A DNA stretch of 64,000 nt, taken from Bacteroidota bacterium. GTDB taxonomy: Bacteria > Bacteroidota > Bacteroidia > NS11-12g > UBA955. Made by a program: the position numbers and the translations under genes. This document shows positions 47,295-56,420 of this stretch, piece after piece (position 1 is the first letter of the stretch; the number at the start of each line of letters is the position of its first letter). The stretch is from contig JAURFW010000008.1 of assembly GCA_030834125.1 (NCBI GenBank), positions 28,459-92,458 of the forward strand, in the 5' to 3' direction. Below the pieces are notes generated by a model. It worked only from the letters and a program-made list of their open reading frames with translations, was not told the origin of the DNA and did no database searches.

Positions 47295-49683
47295 TACAAT
47301 ATTCCCAATCCATATTTCTGCACAACAGATTATTGATTTTCCTAATAGTTTTACTGACAAGGAGAAATTCGATGGCGATACAAGTTCATTCCTATTCACT
47401 ACAGATGGAATATTAAGCAACTCTCAAATTACGAACAGCCATATTTATGGCCTTATTTTACCAGTAATTCCCCAAACCAATACCTTATATATTGAATTTG
47501 CCATTGAGTTGAATTTTAACCCTTCCTCGGCAAATTACCTTAATTTAATTATTGAAGGTGATAGTGGCAGTCATAAATTACAAATTGGTAATAAAAATGA
47601 TGGTTTAACCTACAGTTTAAATGAAAAAGTTATTGACGAAAAGTACAATTTACTGAATGGAACAAAGACAAAATCTGTTTTAAGCTTGAGGATTGATTCA
47701 ACAATTACAATTCTATTTCAAGACATTAATAACTTTAATAATCGAAGCAGCATATCTCACACTTCAACCGTTAATACACTGAAGGAGATTAGACTAGAAA
47801 TCGTACAATCTGGCAATGGTGCAATAGGTGGCCATAAACTTGATTATTTAAAAATTGGTCGTAAAAAATGGGACCAAGAAAAACCTCAGCTCATTAATTA
47901 TAAACAACTTGATAATCACCATCTAGAACTCACATACAATGAACTCATTTCAAATTTAATCCCCCCTAATTTTACTTTAGACAATTCAATTCTTACACAT
48001 ATTTGGAATAAACCAAACCAAATAATATTAACTATACCTCAGATTAATTCAAGAGTAATAAATAAAAAAATCGAATTCCAATGTCTTGATATATGGAATA
48101 ATATACTAAGTGATTCACTTAATATTTCACTTTATTATTTAGACACCCCTAAATTTGGAGAATTATTAATTACTGAGATCTTATTTGATCCGAGCCCGGA
48201 ATACGGTCATTTACCAGAATTTGAGTTTATTGAATTAAAAAACACAAGCAATAAATCTCTAGATTTAAGTAGCTTATATTGGAAGCATAATGATCAAATT
48301 TACAGCTTCGATACCGGTATAATTCTTAGCAATCAAGTATTAGTGTTTGGTAAGGGTGACTGGGGAAAATCATGGTTCAGAAAACAGAATTCCTTCCCTA
48401 ATTTATACGCTAATGGAGGTAATATCCAATTATTCAACTCCGAGAATAATCTAATTACTCAAATAAAATATTCACCAGAATATTTCAGAAAAGAATTCAA
48501 TGATGGTGGAGTGAGTATTGAAAGAATCTCACATTCACAAAAGGATGAATTAAACTTAGATTCTAGAAACGGAGTTAGGGGATCACCGGGACAAGCAGAA
48601 TTGATTATTTCCGAACTTAAAGACACCAAATTAATTGATTATTACATCCAACATGACTCATTAATATTAAATTGGAATCGTACTCTATACTCGCCCCAAA
48701 TAATTATCTTGTGTAACGGTGAAGATTCAGTAGAGTTTAAATTTTCTTCAAACCGAAATCGTCTAAGTATTCCTTTAGCTGAAATAGGAGCATTGATTGA
48801 CTCTTTGGAGGTTGTTTTTCTAGATAGTGATTTTATTAAAATACATGAAGTAATTAAGCCAAAAAAAATTGACTATTCACGAATAGATTTTAATGAAATT
48901 CATTTTGAAGTTGATCAGTATGGAGACTTTATTGAACTTGTAAACCTGGGTAAATTTCCAGTTATCCTTGAAGATTTAGATATACTATTCTACAATAACC
49001 AGAATAGATTAATTCAGGTTATACCCTTAATTAACCCCGTAAAATTGACCATAATGCCTGAGGAAATCATTGCATTTTGTAAAAGTCCCTATAAACTTCA
49101 ACAACATAATTATTATTGGAATCAAATTGCACTACCTCGATTTAAAAATTTATCAAAAGATGGATGCTTAATAAAAATACAACATCATATTTGGGGTACT
49201 TTAGATGAGTTTGATTATAATATTAACCAATATACTCATCTTGATAAAGACACACATTCATTGGAAAAGCTTGAAATCAGTCTTTACAGTAATCACCCCC
49301 AAAACTGGAGAAGTTCAATTGCTAAACCTACACCAGGATTTATAAACTCCGTAAACAATTGTGATTTTAAAAGGGGGAGAAATATTATTAAGTGCGACAG
49401 AAGTAAAATCATTTTGCCTAATGATAACAACATAAAAATCAACTATAATCAAAATAGAGAAATAGCTTTTGTTTCCATTGAAATTTACAATATTAATGGT
49501 AAATTTTTATTTCAAGTATGGAATCTAAAAAGCATAAATAAATCAGGATTTTTTTTAGTACCGTTAAATTCAAAATTTAAAAACCTCCCGACAGGAAATT
49601 ATATACTTAAATTTGAAATTCTTTATCCCAACAACCAATCAGAAATATCTAAACAAAGAATAAGTATTTTCAATGAATTCTAA
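47239..49683 (+). CDS. Secreted lamin-tail-domain protein with C-terminal sorting-like region
   Basis: The track's start (47080) is inside the preceding gene. The signal peptide 'LGKIALILAINTIFPIHISAQQ' needs a nearby start, and only TTG codons at 47233 or 47239 are in frame, so I use 47239 (814 aa, uncertain). A lamin-tail domain lies at about 310-385 ('LLITEILFDPSPEYG', 'FEFIELKNTSNKSLDLSS'), with a second similar segment ('IDFNEIHFEVDQYGDFIELVNLG'). The C-terminus ('FVSIEIYNINGKFLFQV', 'LPTGNYILKFEI') resembles a T9SS-type sorting domain. It overlaps the glycosyltransferase by 56 nt. Extracellular structural or adhesive role inferred. Confidence 0.65.
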   Translation: MLSSLPKELGKIALILAINTIFPIHISAQQIIDFPNSFTDKEKFDGDTSSFLFTTDGILSNSQITNSHIYGLILPVIPQTNTLYIEFAIELNFNPSSANYLNLIIEGDSGSHKLQIGNKNDGLTYSLNEKVIDEKYNLLNGTKTKSVLSLRIDSTITILFQDINNFNNRSSISHTSTVNTLKEIRLEIVQSGNGAIGGHKLDYLKIGRKKWDQEKPQLINYKQLDNHHLELTYNELISNLIPPNFTLDNSILTHIWNKPNQIILTIPQINSRVINKKIEFQCLDIWNNILSDSLNISLYYLDTPKFGELLITEILFDPSPEYGHLPEFEFIELKNTSNKSLDLSSLYWKHNDQIYSFDTGIILSNQVLVFGKGDWGKSWFRKQNSFPNLYANGGNIQLFNSENNLITQIKYSPEYFRKEFNDGGVSIERISHSQKDELNLDSRNGVRGSPGQAELIISELKDTKLIDYYIQHDSLILNWNRTLYSPQIIILCNGEDSVEFKFSSNRNRLSIPLAEIGALIDSLEVVFLDSDFIKIHEVIKPKKIDYSRIDFNEIHFEVDQYGDFIELVNLGKFPVILEDLDILFYNNQNRLIQVIPLINPVKLTIMPEEIIAFCKSPYKLQQHNYYWNQIALPRFKNLSKDGCLIKIQHHIWGTLDEFDYNINQYTHLDKDTHSLEKLEISLYSNHPQNWRSSIAKPTPGFINSVNNCDFKRGRNIIKCDRSKIILPNDNNIKINYNQNREIAFVSIEIYNINGKFLFQVWNLKSINKSGFFLVPLNSKFKNLPTGNYILKFEILYPNNQSEISKQRISIFNEF

Positions 49684-50458
49684 AACTCACCCACAAATTG
49701 ACTGGATACTTATTGAGAATCAAATAGGATTAAATGAAGTTAGAATTGCTCGTGATTTTATTAAATGGGCAGAAGAAATTAATTGTATTCCTCCAAATGA
49801 TTTTACTCAACGATTTATTAATGGCGAACCTATTCAATACATTTTGGGTATCGGTTTTTTTCATAAATATTATTTTAAATTAAATACAGCAACCTTAATC
49901 CCCCGACCAGAAACTGAAGAATTGGTAGAATTGATTTCCAGTGAAAATAAAAATTTAAATGATTTAAAAGTATTGGATATTGGAACGGGAAGCGGATGTA
50001 TCCCAATTACTTTACTATTAGAAAATCCTAGTTGGACCGCTGTAGGCGTTGATATCCAGCAAGGTGCTGTTCGTTGTGCATATGATAATTCCGTTGAGCA
50101 CAATATTGAAATAAAAGTAAAATTTGAAGTATTAGATATTCTAAAGGAAATACCTATGTACGATGCTAATATATGGGTCTCAAATCCACCCTATATTCCG
50201 AATACAGAATTTTCAATTATTGACGATAAGGTTAAAAATTTCGAACCCAAAATTGCCTTGTTTGTAGAGGATGCCTTAATTTTTTATAAACGAATAATTA
50301 AACTCTTCCTCAATAACTCCCACGCAAAACAACTTTGGTTCGAATGCCATCAAAATTTCGTGGAAGAAACTGCAAAAATAGCTTTGGAGCTAAATTTAGA
50401 TACAAAAAAAATCGGAGACTGTAGTGGCAATCTCCGATTTCTATTAATAAAAAAATAA
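49673..50458 (+). CDS. prmC: Release factor glutamine methyltransferase
   Basis: This 261-residue SAM enzyme methylates the GGQ Gln of RF1/RF2. 'IPRPETEELVELI', 'VLDIGTGSGCIPITLLLENP' and the substrate-binding 'WVSNPPYIPNTEF' (NPPY) are diagnostic. Its start overlaps the end of the lamin-tail gene by 11 nt. The last codons contain a hairpin that serves as terminator for the opposing gene. Confidence 0.94.
   Translation: MNSKTHPQIDWILIENQIGLNEVRIARDFIKWAEEINCIPPNDFTQRFINGEPIQYILGIGFFHKYYFKLNTATLIPRPETEELVELISSENKNLNDLKVLDIGTGSGCIPITLLLENPSWTAVGVDIQQGAVRCAYDNSVEHNIEIKVKFEVLDILKEIPMYDANIWVSNPPYIPNTEFSIIDDKVKNFEPKIALFVEDALIFYKRIIKLFLNNSHAKQLWFECHQNFVEETAKIALELNLDTKKIGDCSGNLRFLLIKK
50404..50440 (-). 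terminator. Minus-strand intrinsic terminator inside prmC
   Basis: Read on the minus strand, AAATCGGAGA pairs with TCTCCGATTT (10 bp, 12-nt loop), followed by a run of eight T. It lies 24 nt past the stop of the 206-aa AT-hook gene and wholly within prmC codons. Confidence 0.75.
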
Positions 50459-50463
50459 TTTGT

Positions 50464-51084
50464 TTACGGCAAACGGATTAATCCATCGCTGTTCACTAAT
50501 TCACCTCTTTTATAAATTTGGGTTAAGGTGGTGTAAATCCCTTGTGAGAATTTCTTTAAATCTTTTTCACCACTTATTTCGAACAATCCTTCTATAAGAC
50601 CTTTTGAACTAATTGGTTTTTTGTTATCGATTATAAAATTGATAATTAAGTCTCTCTTGGTCATTTCACCAGCTTTTCTTCGTCCCCCTCCCTTTCTCAG
50701 AGTTGCAGTTGATTTCACCACTTTTTTTGGTGTAACTAATGCTTTAACTGCCACAGATGCTGGCCTTCCCACTTTTTTTCTTTTAGTTCCTGAATTTGTT
50801 AATTTAGCTCGATATTCTTTAGAACGATTTTTCCATATTTTTATAGAAAGTTCCATTTTATCCTTTTGTCTTTCAAGGTTTTTTTGATGTCTTGCTTTAA
50901 TTTTTTCAATTTCTTTTTCGTAGACTTCCTGTGCTTTGGCAATAGATTCGGCTAATGCAACTACCTCTTTCTGCAGTTTTGCGTAAACAACCTCATGTAT
51001 ATTACTACTGCTCATTCTTTTAACCTTATTTTTTGAACCAGGTTTCCTTCCTCTTTTCTTTGGTGTTTTAAAGACTTCTGACAT
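50464..51084 (-). CDS. AT-hook / coiled-coil / winged-helix DNA-binding protein
   Basis: This 206-residue, strongly basic protein has AT-hook-like cores at both ends of a coiled coil: 'KKRGRKPGSK' (about 8-18) and 'KKVGRPASV' (about 102-110), plus a basic 'RKGGGRRK'. A charged helix spans about 30-95. The C-terminal 65 residues ('MTKRDLIINFIIDNKKPISSKGLIEG' to 'RGELVNSDGLIRLP') look like a winged helix, of the HARE-HTH or histone-H1-like kind. It probably binds AT-rich DNA as a nucleoid protein or global regulator. I do not recognise a named family. It has its own terminator, and a 240-nt AT-rich intergenic region lies upstream. Confidence 0.6.
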   Translation of the reverse strand: MSEVFKTPKKRGRKPGSKNKVKRMSSSNIHEVVYAKLQKEVVALAESIAKAQEVYEKEIEKIKARHQKNLERQKDKMELSIKIWKNRSKEYRAKLTNSGTKRKKVGRPASVAVKALVTPKKVVKSTATLRKGGGRRKAGEMTKRDLIINFIIDNKKPISSKGLIEGLFEISGEKDLKKFSQGIYTTLTQIYKRGELVNSDGLIRLP

Positions 51085-51312
51085 AATTTTGATTTAGATT
51101 AATTAAGATATTATAAAGTATCGCTAAGTTAATTTTTTATTCAAGGCTGATATAAATACTTGGATAAAGTACAATTATTATCGATTAAGATTGAAAAAAT
51201 TTAATTAGAAAAAACTAATTATTTTTTAAGTAATTTTTATGTAAATTCAATATTACAAAACTTAGAATTTACGAGTTGAAACAACCTAATTTTTCTACCC
51301 AAAAATACTACC

Positions 51313-51320
51313 TAATTTTG
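51313..51320 (+). promoter_or_regulatory. dxs promoter -7 element (TAATTTTG)
   Basis: A perfect TAnnTTTG ends 4 nt (CAGA) before the GTG start of dxs, at the end of the 240-nt AT-rich gap 51085-51324, in which I see no gene and no other motif. Confidence 0.55.
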
Positions 51321-51324
51321 CAGA

Positions 51325-53037
51325 GTGAATTCAGAAGTCGATTTCCCACTTTTCCCATTACCCAAAAACATCGAGATAATGGAATTGGAAGAGTTAATAA
51401 TACTCTCAGAAAATCTTCGCACATTCCTTATTAAAACAATCCTAGAAAATGGAGGTCACTTTGCTGCCAACCTCGGTGTAGTTGAACTAACAGTATCCCT
51501 TCTAAAAATATTTAACCCTTTAAAAAGCCCAATTATTTGGGATGTGGGTCATCAATCATATCCGTATAAAGCATTAACAGGTCGTGCATCTCAAATAAAA
51601 AACATCAGAAAAACTCATGGGATATCTGGATTTCCGAAGTTAGAAGAAAGCGAATACGATGCTTTTGGCACTGGACATTCAAGTACAGCAATTTCATCGG
51701 CTATGGGAATTGCCATAGCCAACAAAATAGAACAAGATGCAAATACTGTTATTGCTGTTGTTGGTGACGGAGCATTTACTGGTGGAATGACTTTTGAAGC
51801 TCTCAACAACTTGAAAGATTCAGGATTAAATGTGTTGATAATTTTAAACGACAACCAAATCGGAATCGATCCAAATACAGGAGCATTAAACCACAACTTA
51901 AAAATTAATAATATTAAAGGTTGGATTCAATGGTTCGGAATTGATTATACTGGCCCCATTGATGGTCACAATATTGAGGAATTAACAGGTGTATTAAGTA
52001 CTTTAAAGTCTCAAAAAGAACCGCGTTTATTACATATAAAAACTACCAAGGGCAAAGGACATTTAGAAGCTGAAAAAGCACAAACTTATTGGCATAGCGC
52101 ACCTCAATTTGTTAAGATTCCTAATACAGTTGCCGAAAGTAGTTGGAGTTCAATTTTTGGGAGCCAAGTATTTAAACTTGCCAATACAAATTCAGATCTG
52201 TTTGGAATAACTCCAGCAATGCCCTCTGGCTCTGGCTTAGTAAAAACAATAGCCCAATTCCCTAATCGATTTATTGATGTTGGCATTTCTGAACAACATG
52301 CTGTTACCTTTAGTGCGGGTATTGCCGCAAAGGGTAAACCAGTAATAATCTCTATTTATTCGACCTTTTTGCAACGCGGATATGATCAATTTATACATGA
52401 TGTTGCAATTCAGAAATTACCAGTTGTTTTGGCAATTGATAGAGCGGGTTTGGTTGGAGAAGATGGACCTACGCACCATGGTGTTTTCGATATTGCATAC
52501 CTACTACCGATTCCAAATATTACAATATTTGCCCCTTTAGATGCCCAAGAGCTTTGGAATTGCTTAAATCTATCAATAAAGTCATCAAATATCTCAGCAA
52601 TTAGATATCCACGAGGAAAATGCCAAAACGCAAAATGGATAGAAAGCAGAACTAACTTTAAACCTATTACTAAACTTAAATCAAGTTCTTCTGAAACATT
52701 AATAATCACGACAGGTAAAGCAACAGAAATTGCTTTATCAATGAGAAAATATGATGATTTAGAATTCAACCATATTCACATACTTCAGATTAAACCTGTT
52801 CCTGAAGAACTAAATTTATTTCAATACAAAAAGATAATTACCGTGGAAGATGGAAGTATAATTGGAGGTATGGGACATTATTTGAAAAGCCAATATGAAG
52901 ATAAAACCTCTGCCAAATGGATTCACTTAGGGATACCGGATAGATTTATCCCACATGGTTCCAATGCTGACTTGTATTTAGACTGCGGTTTTGATTCTGA
53001 TTCTATAGAAAAACTATTGATTACTATCTCTGATTGA
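51325..53037 (+). CDS. dxs: 1-deoxy-D-xylulose-5-phosphate synthase
   Basis: This 570-residue thiamine-diphosphate enzyme starts the MEP isoprenoid pathway. 'ENGGHFAANLGVVELTVSL', 'DVGHQSYPYKALTGR', the ThDP/Mg motif 'VVGDGAFTGGMTFEALNN', and 'DVGISEQHAVTFSAGIA' with the catalytic Glu are present. It is shorter than E. coli Dxs (about 620) but has all domains. The start is GTG 51325, consistent with the -7 element 4 nt upstream and with the family N-terminus. Its 3' end overlaps the amidotransferase gene by 24 nt tail to tail. Confidence 0.93.
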   Translation: MNSEVDFPLFPLPKNIEIMELEELIILSENLRTFLIKTILENGGHFAANLGVVELTVSLLKIFNPLKSPIIWDVGHQSYPYKALTGRASQIKNIRKTHGISGFPKLEESEYDAFGTGHSSTAISSAMGIAIANKIEQDANTVIAVVGDGAFTGGMTFEALNNLKDSGLNVLIILNDNQIGIDPNTGALNHNLKINNIKGWIQWFGIDYTGPIDGHNIEELTGVLSTLKSQKEPRLLHIKTTKGKGHLEAEKAQTYWHSAPQFVKIPNTVAESSWSSIFGSQVFKLANTNSDLFGITPAMPSGSGLVKTIAQFPNRFIDVGISEQHAVTFSAGIAAKGKPVIISIYSTFLQRGYDQFIHDVAIQKLPVVLAIDRAGLVGEDGPTHHGVFDIAYLLPIPNITIFAPLDAQELWNCLNLSIKSSNISAIRYPRGKCQNAKWIESRTNFKPITKLKSSSSETLIITTGKATEIALSMRKYDDLEFNHIHILQIKPVPEELNLFQYKKIITVEDGSIIGGMGHYLKSQYEDKTSAKWIHLGIPDRFIPHGSNADLYLDCGFDSDSIEKLLITISD

Positions 53038-53595
53038 TTTTAACCAATTATTTAGCATTTGCTTTCCATCTGGAGTATTGACACTTTCAGGGTGAAATTG
53101 TACAGAATAAATTGGGAGCGTTTTATGCTCCAAAGACATTATTTGACCTTCATCATCCGTGGCGGTAACTAACAATTCATCGGAAGTTCCTTTAACAATT
53201 AGCGAATGATATCGGCCAACTATAACAGGAGGTTTCAAGTTATTATATATTTGACTTGGATAATTAATATTTATTGATGTTGATATCCCATGCATGGGGC
53301 GATTGGATTTAACTAGTTCCAACCCAAAATACTCGCCAATTCCCTGATGCCCAAGACAAACTCCCAAAATACTTTTTTGGGAGTTTACCCACAGGTCTAA
53401 TATTTCCATTAATCTTCCAGACTCCTTTGGTGTATTTGGGCCTGGTCCAATTAAAAGTCCATCAAAATTTGTTGGATTAAAAAAATCGATAGATTTATCG
53501 TGATTACAAACAGAAACTTTAGCACCTAGTTCTTCTAAATAGTGAACAAGGTTAAAAGTAAAACTATCTCGATTATCTAAAAAAACTATTCTCAA
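53014..53595 (-). CDS. pabA: Glutamine amidotransferase of anthranilate/aminodeoxychorismate synthase
   Basis: This 193-residue class I amidotransferase supplies ammonia for p-aminobenzoate or anthranilate. 'FLDNRDSFTFNLVHYLEELG', 'LLIGPGPNTPKESG', the nucleophile 'GVCLGHQGIGEYFG' and 'YSVQFHPESVNTPDG' are intact. PabA and TrpG cannot be separated by sequence; absence of trp genes nearby favours PabA. It overlaps tsaB by 4 nt. Confidence 0.85.
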   Translation of the reverse strand: MRIVFLDNRDSFTFNLVHYLEELGAKVSVCNHDKSIDFFNPTNFDGLLIGPGPNTPKESGRLMEILDLWVNSQKSILGVCLGHQGIGEYFGLELVKSNRPMHGISTSININYPSQIYNNLKPPVIVGRYHSLIVKGTSDELLVTATDDEGQIMSLEHKTLPIYSVQFHPESVNTPDGKQMLNNWLKSIRDSNQ

Positions 53596-54263
53596 ACGGA
53601 AAACTTCTTACTAATTCCTGGAACAAAATCCTTGGCATATTTAGGCTCGAAATATGCAACATCTTCAAAATCCCTATTTTGGTACTTGGACCATGCAATA
53701 TCTATCATAAATTTAGCATGCAAGGTTGTATCAAAACGCTCACATATACCTAATTCTGAAATAAGTTCAACCGCCTTTGTGTTTGAATTCCCAACAATGA
53801 TAGAATTTGGATGAATTTCAAATTCATTTTCCCCTAAAATCAAGGATTTCACATTTGAATCAGCATCATTCAAATTTACTTCAGAGAAATAAACCTCATT
53901 GCGTCTAGCATCTAACATAGAATAAGCTTTATTTAAATGGAGATTATTTTTCAATGCCCAATTACCTTGCGCAGTTAAACCTGAAACTGCAATTAATGGT
54001 ATACCGGAACCATAACAAATTCCTTTTACTATGCTACTTCCTATACGTAAACCAGTGTAACTACCAGGCCCTTGATTAATTACGACGGCTTGAATCTCTT
54101 CGTTATTTTCCTTTACAAATTCAAATGCTTCATTAATAAAAACCGGAATACATTCTGCATGCGATTGCTTTTCGAAACTCTCACGAGTCCAGTCTTGTTT
54201 GCCTTTCCCGGAACTTAATACAACTGAAGGAAATTCTGCTGAGGTTTCAATTAACAAAAGCAT
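53592..54263 (-). CDS. tsaB: tRNA threonylcarbamoyladenosine biosynthesis protein TsaB
   Basis: This 223-residue protein of the ASKHA fold partners TsaD in t6A37 formation. 'LLLIETSAEFPSVVLS', 'INQGPGSYTGLRIGSSIVKGI' and 'YSMLDARRNEVYFSEV' are the conserved TsaB blocks. A perfect -7 element ends 4 nt before the ATG, and pabA is translationally coupled downstream. Confidence 0.93.
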   Translation of the reverse strand: MLLLIETSAEFPSVVLSSGKGKQDWTRESFEKQSHAECIPVFINEAFEFVKENNEEIQAVVINQGPGSYTGLRIGSSIVKGICYGSGIPLIAVSGLTAQGNWALKNNLHLNKAYSMLDARRNEVYFSEVNLNDADSNVKSLILGENEFEIHPNSIIVGNSNTKAVELISELGICERFDTTLHAKFMIDIAWSKYQNRDFEDVAYFEPKYAKDFVPGISKKFSV

Positions 54264-54267
54264 ATAA

Positions 54268-54275
54268 CAAAGGTA
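54268..54275 (-). promoter_or_regulatory. tsaB promoter -7 element (TACCTTTG)
   Basis: A perfect TAnnTTTG on the minus strand ends 4 nt (TTAT) before the tsaB ATG, within the 69-bp divergent gap to the thiolase. Confidence 0.6.
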
Positions 54276-54309
54276 GTAAAAGTAAAAAGGTGATTTTATA
54301 ATGAATGCC

Positions 54310-54317
54310 TAACTTTG
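54310..54317 (+). promoter_or_regulatory. Thiolase promoter -7 element (TAACTTTG)
   Basis: A perfect TAnnTTTG lies 15 nt before ATG 54333, leaving a leader of about 11 nt. Confidence 0.55.
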
Positions 54318-54332
54318 TAAAAAAAGTAGACT

Positions 54333-55511
54333 ATGAGTAAGGAAGTATTTATTGTTGGTGCGAAGAGAACTCCAATGGGAAGTTTTAATGGTAGCTTATC
54401 AACTGTTTCTGCGACACAATTGGGTGCGACAGCCATTAAAGCAGCATTAGAACAAGCTGGTCTTTCAGCAGATACTGTGCAGGAGGTTATCATGGGTAAC
54501 GTTTTACAAGCCGGTGTTGGGCAAGCTCCAGCACGACAAGCATCGAAATTTGCGGGAATACCAGATAACGTTCCAGCAACAACAATAAATAAAGTATGTG
54601 CTTCTGGAATGAAAGCTATTGCTCTGGGAATGCAAAGTATACAATTGGGATATGCAGATATTGTAGTTGCCGGTGGAATGGAAAATATGTCCTTGGCTCC
54701 TCATATTCTACCTAAATCTCGTGGTGGATTTAAATTTGGCCATGTCAATGCACTCGACGTAATTATAAATGATGGGTTGACTGATGTATATTCACAAAAC
54801 TTGATGGGAGTTTGTGCTGAAACTTGTGCCGCAGAATACAAATACACTAGAGAACAACAAGATGAGTTTGCTATCAACAGTTACAAAAGATCTGCGAAAG
54901 CCTGGGAAGAAGGAAAATTTAATAATGAGATTGCCCCTGTTATTATTTCAGGTCGCAAAGGTGATATTGTTGTAGACCACGATGAAGAATATACAAATGT
55001 AAAATTTGACAAAATTGCTGGTTTACGCCCCGTATTTAAAAAAGATGGAACTGTAACAGCAGCTAATGCCTCTACTATTAATGATGGCGCTGCTGCTGTA
55101 ATATTAGTAAGTGGTGAAAAATTAAAAGAATTAGGTCTTATTCCATTAGCAAAAATAACAGGGGTGGCAGATGCAGAACAAGACCCAGAATGGTTTACAA
55201 CAACACCATCAAAAGCTCTGCCAGTTGCTGCCGAAAGAGCGGGTGTTATAGTAGAAGAATTAGATTTTGTTGAACTTAATGAAGCATTTTCAGTTGTGGG
55301 CTTGGTGAACATGGATTTGTTAAAACTAAACCCAGAAAAAGTAAATGTAAATGGAGGCGCAGTATCTCTTGGTCATCCATTAGGTGCTTCCGGTGCACGA
55401 ATTATTGTTACTTTGATTAACGTATTAAAACAAAATAACGGTAAAATTGGTGGAGCTGGAATTTGCAACGGTGGAGGTGGTGCTTCTGCCATGGTTATAG
55501 AAAATTGCTAG
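54333..55511 (+). CDS. Acetyl-CoA C-acetyltransferase (thiolase)
   Basis: This 392-residue enzyme condenses or cleaves acetoacetyl-CoA. The nucleophile Cys is in 'TINKVCASGMKAIALGMQ' (about 89), the active His in 'GGAVSLGHPLGASGARI' and the second Cys in 'GAGICNGGGGASAMV'. Length and motifs fit biosynthetic-type acetyl-CoA acetyltransferase (AtoB/PhaA-like), but a beta-oxidation role cannot be excluded. Confidence 0.92.
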   Translation: MSKEVFIVGAKRTPMGSFNGSLSTVSATQLGATAIKAALEQAGLSADTVQEVIMGNVLQAGVGQAPARQASKFAGIPDNVPATTINKVCASGMKAIALGMQSIQLGYADIVVAGGMENMSLAPHILPKSRGGFKFGHVNALDVIINDGLTDVYSQNLMGVCAETCAAEYKYTREQQDEFAINSYKRSAKAWEEGKFNNEIAPVIISGRKGDIVVDHDEEYTNVKFDKIAGLRPVFKKDGTVTAANASTINDGAAAVILVSGEKLKELGLIPLAKITGVADAEQDPEWFTTTPSKALPVAAERAGVIVEELDFVELNEAFSVVGLVNMDLLKLNPEKVNVNGGAVSLGHPLGASGARIIVTLINVLKQNNGKIGGAGICNGGGGASAMVIENC

Positions 55512-55544
55512 AATAAGTTTTTGTTTGAAGCGTTACTTTATTGA

Positions 55545-56420
55545 ATGATTCGAATAGGACTACCTTTTTTGCTAATTTTATTTCAATTTAATTATGCATT
55601 TGCCCAAGAGTATTTAACGCCTGTTGAATTAGAGAAAAAAATCCTTACTGTCAATTTTCTAGCTGTTTCGGATACAACAGATGAGGTAAAAATTAACACT
55701 TGCGATTCAATACAAACTTGGCTTCTTCAGAATCTACAAAATCCCGAATCCTGGGATTACCCATTTGATTCCCTTCACCTTACAACAATACCTGTTGCCA
55801 AACATCCTAAATCAAAGGTTAGAATATTTTCGTATAATGCTGTTTTAAAGGGCGGAATATTCAGACATTATGCGATAATTCAACACCGTCAAAAAAAATA
55901 TATTCAGACTTATGCATTATTAGATACATTGCAGGAATTGCACAAAGATGCATTCATGGAGGGATTAAATGCCAATGAATGGATTGGGGCTTTGTATTAT
56001 CAAATAATCCCTTTTAAACATAGTCGAAAACAAGTGTATATTCTAATGGGCTTTGATGGATATAACACAAAGGGAAATCGATCAATATTGGACGTACTCT
56101 ATTTTGAAGATGAACTTCCAATGTTTGGATATGAATTATTCCGAAGCAGTGAATATGATCCAACGCCTGAACCTAGAGAAATATTTCAATACGACGAGTC
56201 TGTAGTTATGTCACTGCGATATGAACAGCAAGGTAATACAATCGTAATGGAAGATTTAGTACCTAAGAGACCCGAATTAGAGGGAGATCCTTGGTCTTTA
56301 ATTCCATCAGGTTATTACAGTGCATATGTTAGAGATGGTAAAACCTGGGTTAAAAAAAGCTTAACCGACAAATTACCATTTGCAGAACCTAAACAACTTG
56401 AAAATCAGATTAATCGTTAG
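55545..56420 (+). CDS. Exported protein of unknown function
   Basis: This 291-residue protein has a signal peptide ('RIGLPFLLILFQFNYAFAQ'). The mature part is a mixed alpha/beta protein with no motif I recognise; 'AIIQHRQKKYIQTYALLDT' and 'ILMGFDGYNTKGNRSILDVL' are its most distinctive segments. It follows the thiolase by 33 nt and overlaps menF by 11 nt at its 3' end. Confidence 0.6.
   Translation: MIRIGLPFLLILFQFNYAFAQEYLTPVELEKKILTVNFLAVSDTTDEVKINTCDSIQTWLLQNLQNPESWDYPFDSLHLTTIPVAKHPKSKVRIFSYNAVLKGGIFRHYAIIQHRQKKYIQTYALLDTLQELHKDAFMEGLNANEWIGALYYQIIPFKHSRKQVYILMGFDGYNTKGNRSILDVLYFEDELPMFGYELFRSSEYDPTPEPREIFQYDESVVMSLRYEQQGNTIVMEDLVPKRPELEGDPWSLIPSGYYSAYVRDGKTWVKKSLTDKLPFAEPKQLENQINR

Noticed and set aside
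54881-55312. 143-aa minus-strand ORF over the thiolase
   Set aside because: Antisense shadow of conserved thiolase codons.
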